Both the position numbers and the translations under genes were made by a program. DNA of 7,082 bases. Source: Alphaproteobacteria bacterium. GTDB taxonomy: Bacteria; Pseudomonadota; Alphaproteobacteria; Sphingomonadales; Sphingomonadaceae. Shown piece after piece: positions 1-5,130 of this stretch (position 1 is its first letter; each line of letters opens with the position of its first letter). The notes under the pieces were generated by a model, which was not told where the DNA came from, ran no database searches, and saw only the letters and a program-made list of their open reading frames with translations. The DNA lies in contig JAQGLD010000473.1 in the NCBI GenBank assembly GCA_028293055.1, positions 1 through 7,082 of the forward strand, given 5' to 3'.

Positions 1-1100
1 GGGCGGATGCCCGCGAAGAACAGGTCGGTTTCGAGGAAGATCTGGCCGTCGGTGATCGAGATCACGTTGGTCGGGATGTAGGCCGACACGTCGCCGGCCT
101 GCGTCTCGATGATCGGCAGCGCGGTCAGCGAGCCGCCGCCATTGGCGTCGCTCATCTTGGCGGCGCGCTCGAGCAAGCGAGAGTGGAGGTAGAAGACGTC
201 GCCAGGATAGGCTTCGCGCCCCGGTGGACGGCGCAGCAGCAGCGACATCTGGCGATAGGCGACCGCCTGCTTGGAGAGATCGTCATAGACGATGACCGCA
301 TGCATTCCGTTGTCGCGGAAATACTCGCCCATCGTGCAGCCGGTATAGGGCGCGAGGAACTGCAGCGGGGCCGGCTCGGAAGCGGTGGCGGCGACGACGA
401 TCGAATATTCCATCGCGCCATTCTCTTCGAGCGCGCGGACGATCTGGGCGACGGTCGAACGCTTCTGGCCGATGGCGACATAGATGCAATAGAGCTTCTC
501 GCTCTCGGCACCGGACTTGTTGATCTCGCGCTGGTTGATGAAGGTGTCGAGTGCGACCGCGGACTTGCCAGTCTGGCGATCGCCGATGATCAGCTCGCGC
601 TGGCCTCGGCCGACGGGGACGAGCGCGTCGAGCGCCTTGAGGCCGGTCTGGACCGGCTCGTGGACCGACTTGCGCGGGATGATGCCGGGCGCCTTGACCT
701 CGACGCGCCTCCGGTTTTCGGGACGATCGGCACCCTCGATCGGGCCCTTCCCGTCGATCGGATTACCGAGCCCGTCGACTACCCGGCCGAGCAGGCCCTT
801 GCCCACGGGGACGTCGACGATCGTTCCGGTGCGGCGGACGGTATCGCCCTCGCGGATCTCGGAATCGGTGCCGAAGATCACGACGCCGACATTGTCGGCC
901 TCGAGGTTAAGCGCCATGCCCTTGATGCCGTTGGCGAACTCGACCATCTCGCCGGCCTGGACATTGTCGAGCCCGTAGACGCGGGCGATGCCGTCGCCGA
1001 CCGACAGAACCTTGCCGACTTCGGAGACTTCGGCGTCGGTGCCGAAGCTGGCGATCTGGTCGCGGATAATCTTGGAAATTTCAGCGGCGCGGATGTCCAT
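1..1100 (-). CDS. atpA: ATP synthase F1 subunit alpha, 3' end outside window
   Basis: This is the non-catalytic nucleotide-binding subunit of the F1 head of the membrane-bound F-type ATP synthase, which makes ATP from the proton gradient. The reverse strand reads [16 protein letters not shown] from an ATG at 1100. The visible 366 codons include the beta-barrel domain (about residues 1-95), the P-loop GDRQTGKS at 173-180, the Walker B-like IVYDD at 270-274, and the alpha signature [20 protein letters not shown] at 286-305. The reading ends inside the [19 protein letters not shown] segment. Family members are about 510 residues, so roughly 145 C-terminal residues lie left of the window. The start follows the atpH stop by two bases, with AAAGG just inside the end of atpH as the ribosome site, so the two genes are co-transcribed and probably translationally coupled. 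Numbering runs four residues ahead of what I recall for E. coli alpha. Nothing is odd in the visible part. Confidence 0.97.
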   Translation of the reverse strand, partial: MDIRAAEISKIIRDQIASFGTDAEVSEVGKVLSVGDGIARVYGLDNVQAGEMVEFANGIKGMALNLEADNVGVVIFGTDSEIREGDTVRRTGTIVDVPVGKGLLGRVVDGLGNPIDGKGPIEGADRPENRRRVEVKAPGIIPRKSVHEPVQTGLKALDALVPVGRGQRELIIGDRQTGKSAVALDTFINQREINKSGAESEKLYCIYVAIGQKRSTVAQIVRALEENGAMEYSIVVAATASEPAPLQFLAPYTGCTMGEYFRDNGMHAVIVYDDLSKQAVAYRQMSLLLRRPPGREAYPGDVFYLHSRLLERAAKMSDANGGGSLTALPIIETQAGDVSAYIPTNVISITDGQIFLETDLFFAGIR

Positions 1101-1102
1101 TT

Positions 1103-1657
1103 TCAGCCTTTCATCGCCAAAGCGAGACTATTGAGTTTGGTGCGGATCGAACCGTCGATCATCTGCGAGCCGACCTTGACGACGAGCCCACCGAGAATGG
1201 CGGGATCGACGCTGAGATCGACCGCGACGTCGCGGCCGATGCGAGTCTTGAGATTGGTCTTGAGCGCAGCGACCTGGCTCTCGTCGAGCGGATGCGCGGA
1301 GGTGACCTCCGCGGTGGTCTCGCCGCGGTGATGCGCCGCGAGCAGGTTGAAGGCGCGGATCACATTGGGGAGCTGGCCGAGCCTGCGGTTCTGGGCGAGC
1401 ACGCCGAGGAAATTGGTCGTGATCGGATCGAGCTGCATCGTCTCGGCGACCAGGCGAACCGTCTTGAGCGCATCTTCGCGCGAGATCAAAGGGCTGGTGG
1501 TCAGTGCGCGCAGCGCATCCGATTCGCCGAGCGCCGCCTTGAGCGCGCCGAGGCTGTTGCCAACCGGCTCGAGCTGCCGTTCGTCGCGGGCGAGCTCGAA
1601 CAAGGCGGTAGCGTACCGACCCGCGAGACTTGCCTGAATGCCGCCGGAAATCTCCAC
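1103..1657 (-). CDS. atpH: ATP synthase F1 subunit delta (OSCP-like)
   Basis: The delta subunit joins the top of the F1 head to the peripheral b stalk and acts as part of the stator. The product is 184 residues, normal for the family. It opens with [20 protein letters not shown], has the middle motif [13 protein letters not shown], and ends with the conserved C-terminal OSCP segment [15 protein letters not shown] followed by [14 protein letters not shown] chose the GTG at 1657: homology of the delta N-terminus begins there, AGGGAG lies about 11 bases upstream, and the in-frame extension back to an ATG at 1813 is low-complexity Ala/Pro/His with no family resemblance. The gene is first in the visible atp unit, followed by atpA after two bases. 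It has a leader of about 130 or more bases with a strong stem-loop. The GTG start may limit its translation relative to the other subunits, which is inference. Confidence 0.95.
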   Translation of the reverse strand: MEISGGIQASLAGRYATALFELARDERQLEPVGNSLGALKAALGESDALRALTTSPLISREDALKTVRLVAETMQLDPITTNFLGVLAQNRRLGQLPNVIRAFNLLAAHHRGETTAEVTSAHPLDESQVAALKTNLKTRIGRDVAVDLSVDPAILGGLVVKVGSQMIDGSIRTKLNSLALAMKG

Positions 1658-1683
1658 GCGCGCCGTAACTCCCTGATGTAGAT

Positions 1684-1729
1684 CATGGGGCGCCGTGGCG
1701 CCTCCCGGGTGGGCGGCGCAGACCCCATG
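1684..1729 (-). promoter_or_regulatory. Stem-loop in the 5' leader of atpH
   Basis: Seven-base perfect arms (CATGGGG at 1684-1690, CCCCATG at 1723-1729) enclose a second five-base pair of arms (CGCCG at 1691-1695, CGGCG at 1714-1718), offset by a four-base bulge. The apex is itself GC-rich and contains CCCGGG. In atpH mRNA this hairpin would end about 26 bases before the GTG start and just before the AGGGAG ribosome site. It has no U-run, so it is unlikely to be an intrinsic terminator. An effect on translation or mRNA stability is possible. The pairing is seen in the sequence; the role is inferred. Confidence 0.4.
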
Positions 1730-1785
1730 TTTCGACCCGTGTTGAGAGGCACGCGCGAGGGCGGCCCCGGCCAGGGTCGCGGGCG

Positions 1786-1814
1786 CCGTAGCAGGCGCAT
1801 TGCTGCGATGCAAG
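1786..1814 (-). promoter_or_regulatory. Weak candidate promoter for atpHA
   Basis: On the reverse strand CTTGCA (1814 to 1809) is separated by 17 bases from CTACGG (1791 to 1786). This partly resembles the alphaproteobacterial housekeeping pattern CTTGAC - 17 - CTATAT as I recall it, with strong agreement only in CTTG and CTA. It would give a leader of about 120 bases that includes the 1684-1729 hairpin. No better match was found between atpH and the divergent gene, so this is a placeholder. Confidence 0.2.
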
Positions 1815-1877
1815 ATCAGTGAAAGGCGTGGTTAATACGGCGTTCGCGCCGCCCGCGCGAGGCCCGATCGGAGCTCG

Positions 1878-1927
1878 GCTTTGAAAGCAAGGCGCGGGAC
1901 GCAACGCGCCTTAGCCTGGGTCAAAGC
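1878..1927. promoter_or_regulatory. Nested inverted repeats upstream of the DUF1203-ada unit
   Basis: An outer pair, GCTTTGA (1878-1884) and TCAAAGC (1921-1927), flanks an inner perfect eight-base pair, AAGGCGCG (1889-1896) and CGCGCCTT (1905-1912), with an eight-base loop. The left outer arm is also part of a small palindrome GCTTT-G-AAAGC (1878-1888). The element ends 26 bases before the DUF1203 start and lies in the divergent control region shared with atpH. It could be an operator for a dimeric regulator or a leader hairpin of the plus-strand mRNA. No convincing -35/-10 pair was recognised beside it for the plus strand. Confidence 0.4.
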
Positions 1928-1953
1928 AGGCTGGAAACGAAGGAGATTCGACC

Positions 1954-2418
1954 ATGGCCTATAGGATCGAAGGATTGCAGCCCGAGCCGTTCCAGCCGCT
2001 GTTCGGCATGAATGGGGCGGAGCTCGCCCGGCGCAACGCCCGGGCGGTGACTGCCGGGCCGCGCGGCGGATTTCCCTGCCGGGTTTCGCTGCGCGATGCC
2101 GAGCCGGGCGAGCGGCTGCTCCTGCTCGGCCATGTCTCGCACGACGTCGCGACTCCGTTCCGCACCCGCTACGCAATCTATGTCCGCGAAGCGGCCGAGC
2201 GCGCCGCCTATGACGACAAGGCGCCCGACTATCTCGACACGCGGACGCTCGGGCTGCGCGGCTTCGATTCCGCCGGAATGCTGCGCGACGCGCTGATCGC
2301 GCTGCCGGGAGAGGCCGATCTGCGGATTCGCGCGCTGCTCGAGCGCGACGATGTCTCCGAAATCCACGCCCATAATGCAGCTTATGGCTGCTTCCTTGCC
2401 CGCATCGAAAGGAACTGA
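1954..2418 (+). CDS. DUF1203 family protein
   Basis: The product is a 154-residue soluble protein of unknown biochemical function, recognised as DUF1203 from its overall pattern. Supporting motifs are an N-terminal MAYRIEGLQPEPFQPLFGM, GGFPCRVSLRDAEPGERLLL at 38-57, LGHVSHDVATPFR at 58-70, YAIYVRE at 73-79, and the C-terminal IHAHNAAYGCFLARIE at 137-152. The conserved Cys42, His60, His63, His138, His140 and Cys146 could form a metal or catalytic site, but that is only inference. There is no signal peptide or membrane segment. AAGGAG at 1940-1945 lies eight bases before the ATG, an ideal ribosome site. The stop is two bases before the ada start, so the two proteins are probably made together. 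Codon use is typical of the GC-rich neighbours. Family assignment rests on remembered sequence patterns. Confidence 0.85.
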   Translation: MAYRIEGLQPEPFQPLFGMNGAELARRNARAVTAGPRGGFPCRVSLRDAEPGERLLLLGHVSHDVATPFRTRYAIYVREAAERAAYDDKAPDYLDTRTLGLRGFDSAGMLRDALIALPGEADLRIRALLERDDVSEIHAHNAAYGCFLARIERN

Positions 2419-2420
2419 TC

Positions 2421-3500
2421 ATGGCGAGCCTTGCCTGCCTTCCCGCGAGGGACGAAGAAGCGGACGTGACCGCGACGATCGACCAAGACCAGGCCTGGGC
2501 CGCGTTCGAGCGGCGCGACCGGCTGTGGGACGGCCGCCTCGTCGGAGCGGTCAAGTCGACCGGGATCTATTGCCGCCCGAGCTGCCCGGCGCGCCGGCCG
2601 AAGCGTGACAATGTGATCTTCTACGCCGATGGCGAGGCCGCTCGAGCCGCGGGCTATCGCGCCTGCCTGCGCTGCCTGCCCGACGAGGTCAGCCGCGAGG
2701 CCGCGGCGCTCGACAGGGCCTATGCCCTGCTCGGCGAGGCCGAAGAGGCGCCTTCGCTCGAGACGCTGGCCGAGGCGGTCGGCTATTCGCCCCACCATTT
2801 CCACCGCGTGTTCAAGCGCGCCACCGGAGTGACTCCGGCGGCCTATTACCGGCAGCGCCGCGCGCGCCGGGCGGAGAGCGCGCTCGCCGGCACCGAACGG
2901 ATCACCGATGCGATCTACGATGCCGGCTATTCGGGCCCGGCGCGCTTCTATGCCGACAGCCGGCAGCGGCTGGGCATGACTCCCTCCGCGTGGCGGGGCG
3001 GTGGCCGCGGAGAGACAATCCGCTGGGCGACCGCAGAGACCGACCTGGGCACGATGCTGGTCGCGGCGACCGACAAGGGCATTTGCCGCCTTTCGTTCGA
3101 CGAGGGCGAGGAATCGCTGCGCAGGCGTTTCCCTTATGCGACCGTCGAGCATGGCGGCGGCGCGATGAGCGACCTCGTCGCCCGCGCGGTGGCGGCGGTC
3201 AACTCGCCGGAGCGGCCGCACGATCTGCCGCTCGATGTCCGCGGTACCGCCTTCCAGGAAGCGGTGTGGCGCGAGCTGTCGCGTATCCCGCCTGGCGAGA
3301 GCCTGAGCTATGCGGCGCTTGCGGCGCGCGTCGGCAAGCCGGGCGCGGCGCGGGCGGCGGGTACCGCCTGCGGCTCGAACCAGATCGCGGTGCTCATCCC
3401 CTGCCACCGCGCCCGCTGCGGCGACGGCTCGCCGGGCGGCTACGCCTATGGGCTGGAGCGCAAGGCTGCGCTGGTCGAGCGGGAGGCGAAGGGCGGCTGA
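2421..3500 (+). CDS. ada: Bifunctional Ada: methyl-sensing AraC-type activator / O6-methylguanine-DNA methyltransferase
   Basis: Ada repairs alkylated DNA by moving methyl groups onto its own cysteines and, once methylated at the N-terminal one, activates the adaptive response. The 359-residue product has the full layout (E. coli Ada is 354). The N-terminal zinc domain carries Cys51 and Cys55 (TGIYCRPSCPARRP) and Cys82 and Cys85 (ACLRCLPDEV); Cys51 is the expected phosphotriester acceptor. An AraC-type DNA-binding domain spans about 95-193 (GYSPHHFHRVFKRATGVTP). The methyltransferase domain runs from about 200 to the end with RAAGTACGSN and IPCHR; Cys328 is the guanine-methyl acceptor. The ATG at 2421 has AAAGGAA six bases upstream and follows DUF1203 by two bases. 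An internal GTG at 2466 (VTATIDQDQAW) matches where homologues usually begin and would give 344 residues, but has a poorer ribosome site. No alkA or alkB follows. Confidence 0.94.
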   Translation: MASLACLPARDEEADVTATIDQDQAWAAFERRDRLWDGRLVGAVKSTGIYCRPSCPARRPKRDNVIFYADGEAARAAGYRACLRCLPDEVSREAAALDRAYALLGEAEEAPSLETLAEAVGYSPHHFHRVFKRATGVTPAAYYRQRRARRAESALAGTERITDAIYDAGYSGPARFYADSRQRLGMTPSAWRGGGRGETIRWATAETDLGTMLVAATDKGICRLSFDEGEESLRRRFPYATVEHGGGAMSDLVARAVAAVNSPERPHDLPLDVRGTAFQEAVWRELSRIPPGESLSYAALAARVGKPGAARAAGTACGSNQIAVLIPCHRARCGDGSPGGYAYGLERKAALVEREAKGG

Positions 3501-3589
3501 GGCGGCAAGCCCGGGGATCGGAGATGAAATCGCAATCGATAACGAGCGCTGCGATTCTGCACCGCGTGTCCAGTATGGGCCGGGTTTTC

Positions 3590-3636
3590 TCCTGCCCTGC
3601 CGTGCTGGTTCACATCAGTGGCCACACCGGGCAGGA
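3590..3636. repeat. Inverted repeat downstream of ada
   Basis: Perfect eight-base arms TCCTGCCC (3590-3597) and GGGCAGGA (3629-3636) are separated by 31 bases, which themselves contain the palindrome GTGGCCAC (3618-3625) and a short CTG/CAG pairing. It lies 90 bases past the ada stop and could help end transcription from ada, or from the minus-strand frame ending at 3610. No U-run follows on either strand, so an intrinsic terminator is not supported. Confidence 0.3.
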
Positions 3637-3870
3637 CGATTCCGGCGAGACCGGCCACAGCTCGGGATAGGTGCATGCATTGCCGGACTCCACGCGCCCT
3701 CGGCTGCAGCCCTGGTCTGCAAGCGTCGGGGAGACTGCGAGCAGCAAGGCCAATCCGCCGGCGCTCGCCAATGCGCCGAGCCCGCCTCGGACCTCGGCCC
3801 CCTTCCGCGCCGGCGGGGCGAGCGGTGGCTCGGTCGACGCCGCGTCTCGGTCTCCAGATTGCCCGGCCAC
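3610..3870 (-). CDS. Possible small exported or membrane-anchored protein, doubtful
   Basis: The 86-codon frame starts at a GTG at 3870. Residues about 30-51 (GLGALASAGGLALLLAVSPT then LAD) read like a hydrophobic export segment with an Ala-type cleavage site. The remaining tail has three cysteines (GCSRG, NACTY, SSCPVW) and ends WPLM. By hand count, G or C is at about 80% of third positions, 72% of first and 65% of second, the order expected for coding DNA, but weaker than in ada. Against it: no clear ribosome site precedes the GTG, the hydrophobic stretch is far from the start for a classical signal peptide, and I recognise no family. It may be a remnant of a longer gene, since the same frame holds an ATG-started 17-codon piece ending in TGA just upstream (3972). 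Confidence 0.25.
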   Translation of the reverse strand: MAGQSGDRDAASTEPPLAPPARKGAEVRGGLGALASAGGLALLLAVSPTLADQGCSRGRVESGNACTYPELWPVSPESSCPVWPLM

Positions 3871-4069
3871 CGCGACGTCAGAACCCTGTTGCCGGGAGGC
3901 GTGGCCCGGCGCCGTCCCTCAGTCCCGAAGCCATCGCGTCCACCCTTTATCCTCCGCCGCGCCATTCGTCATGAAAGGCTCGGGGCAAGTTAGAGCCGGC
4001 AAGGATGCGGGTATTGAAGCAGAGTAAACCATCGGCGGGCCGAAAGGAAAATTCGCCGACGAAGGGCCG

Positions 4070-4945
4070 TCAACTGGCAGAGGGACTTGGCCGCTCCCGC
4101 CAAGCCCCGTCTACCCAGGCTCCGGGGAAATTCTCCCGGCAGGGCGCCATCCATCTCAGCCGCAGCGGCGTTCGGGCCGAATGCTCGGTCAGCGCCCGGG
4201 TGAGATGGCTCTGGTCCGCGAAGCCGGTCTCGGCCGCGATTTCGGCGATCGGCCGGTCCGTGCTCCACAGCAATCCCCGAGCATAATCCAGCCGGACGAT
4301 CACCGCATAACTTTGCAATGTGACGCCCATCGCCTTCTTGAACACCCGGCAGATATATTGCTTGGAGAGCGCGTATTTGCGGGACAGCTGGTCCACGCTC
4401 GGGATCTTTTCCCAATGATTGTGGAGCTCTCCGATCAGCGCCAGGACGAGAGGCGAGGGCGGCCTCCGCGCGAACCCGATGGCGGCCTCCACCAGGGCCT
4501 GCAAAGATGCATGGATCGACTCGGTCGGAGCCTCGCCGGCAATGTCTATGATGACCCGCCATACCAGGTCGTAGGCGGTTGCCGGCAGGGCAGTGCTCAG
4601 CGAGGGGCATTCGAGGCGTGCCGCGACCGCGGGATCGATCTCGATCGACAGCACGTGGGTATCGCCGAGATAGTGGAGGGCGTGCGCGTAGCCGGCGGGA
4701 TGATAGGTCAGGCGTCGCTTGATCGACCCTTGCGTATTGCTGGTCTCCAGGCACGGCCCGCCAACGCCATAGACCAGCGTCGGGCAATCGTGGCTGTGAT
4801 GCGATACCTTCGCGTCGGTCCGGTAGAAGCCGTGGCGAAGGGTAGCGACATCCGCTTCGACCAGGTGCAGCAGCTCCGCGGTGCCGCAATGCGGAACCGG
4901 AAGGCCAAGACTGCCCCATTCACTTCCTGGACCCGGACGCACCAT
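4070..4945 (-). CDS. AraC-family transcriptional regulator
   Basis: This 291-residue cytoplasmic DNA-binding regulator has a cupin-like N-terminal sensing domain (about 25-120, with HHSHDCP at 49-55 and the family-like YHPAGYAHAL at 81-90) and a C-terminal double helix-turn-helix. The first helix-turn-helix is SVDQLSRKYALSKQYICRVF at 183-202; the second is PIAEIAAETGFADQSHLTRA at 232-251, followed by HSARTPLRLR, the usual end of the domain. The effector and target genes are unknown; no metabolic gene adjoins it. The ATG at 4945 lies only two bases after GAGGAGG, so the next codon, a GTG at 4942 five bases from that site, may be the real start. Codon use is more relaxed than in ada: 23 of the first 80 codons end in A or T, against 13 of 80. 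It faces the same way as priA but is separated from it by the palindrome at 5072-5127. Confidence 0.9.
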   Translation of the reverse strand: MVRPGPGSEWGSLGLPVPHCGTAELLHLVEADVATLRHGFYRTDAKVSHHSHDCPTLVYGVGGPCLETSNTQGSIKRRLTYHPAGYAHALHYLGDTHVLSIEIDPAVAARLECPSLSTALPATAYDLVWRVIIDIAGEAPTESIHASLQALVEAAIGFARRPPSPLVLALIGELHNHWEKIPSVDQLSRKYALSKQYICRVFKKAMGVTLQSYAVIVRLDYARGLLWSTDRPIAEIAAETGFADQSHLTRALTEHSARTPLRLRWMAPCRENFPGAWVDGAWRERPSPSAS

Positions 4946-4968
4946 GGCCTCCTCATCGCGATTTGCGA

Positions 4969-4997
4969 AGTATCGCCCGGCAAGAGTCTCGAGTCAC
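4969..4997 (-). promoter_or_regulatory. Candidate sigma-70-type promoter for the AraC regulator
   Basis: On the reverse strand GTGACT (4997 to 4992) and GATACT (4974 to 4969) are 17 bases apart, each matching four of six bases of the TTGACA/TATAAT consensus. The -10 box is 23 bases before the annotated ATG, leaving a short leader containing GAGGAGG. It lies downstream of the priA terminator palindrome, so the regulator would be transcribed independently of priA. Evidence is motif matching only. Confidence 0.35.
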
Positions 4998-5071
4998 CCG
5001 AAAATGCAGATTTCAGGCTTCGCAGCGCGCTGAGGTCGGCGATGATGATAAGGGAGCCGAGCGGTGAAGAA

Positions 5072-5127
5072 GAAGAGCCACCCCCAACCCCTCCAGCCCT
5101 GGCTGGAGGGGTTGGGGGTGGCTCTTC
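5072..5127 (-). terminator. 56-base perfect palindrome, intrinsic terminator of priA
   Basis: Two perfectly complementary 27-base arms (5072-5098 and 5101-5127) surround a two-base centre. The arms contain the runs CCACCCCCAACCCCTCC and its complement. The element begins three bases after the priA stop codon. In the priA transcript it would form a very stable hairpin followed by a pyrimidine-rich TTCTTC tail, fitting a rho-independent terminator, though the tail is not a pure U-run. Similar C-rich/G-rich palindromes are, as I recall, scattered in intergenic spaces of sphingomonad and related genomes, so it may also be a dispersed repeat copy. Because it is symmetric it would also act on transcripts from the opposite strand. 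Confidence 0.75.
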
Positions 5128-5130
5128 CCT

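Larger units (their letters stand above)
3501..4069. other. Region without a convincing gene between ada and the AraC regulator
   Basis: This stretch lies between the converging ends of ada (plus) and the AraC gene (minus). All six frames give only short, Arg/Pro/Ser-rich open frames typical of chance in GC-rich DNA. The one exception is the weak minus-strand frame at 3610-3870, listed separately. That same minus frame, read from an ATG at 3972, gives 17 codons (MTNGAAEDKGWTRWLRD) before a TGA, so a decayed gene is conceivable. An inverted repeat sits at 3590-3636. I see no tRNA, no IS ends and no tandem repeats. Confidence 0.5.

Noticed and set aside
183..1331. Long plus-strand open frame of 382 codons opposite atpA and atpH
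   Set aside because: It is antisense to two unmistakable conserved genes, spans both of them, and its Asp/Leu/Ala-rich product looks like a GC-rich mirror frame with no recognisable motif.
1658..1813. N-terminal extension of AtpH to an ATG at 1813
   Set aside because: The added 52 residues are low-complexity and include the leader hairpin; family homology and the AGGGAG site both point to the GTG at 1657.
1878..1930. A classical E. coli-type Ada box upstream of DUF1203-ada
   Set aside because: AAAGCAAG shares only five leading bases with AAAGCGCA as I recall it, and no AAT-N6-GCAA pattern is present, so I report only the repeats and not a named operator.
2382..3407. Minus-strand open frame of 341 codons opposite ada
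   Set aside because: Ada is supported by every domain and catalytic cysteine; the antisense frame is an Arg-rich shadow.
3990..4070. Terminator after the AraC gene
   Set aside because: Only a four-base stem (TTCG/CGAA) before a TTTT run is visible at about 4048-4063; it is too weak to call.
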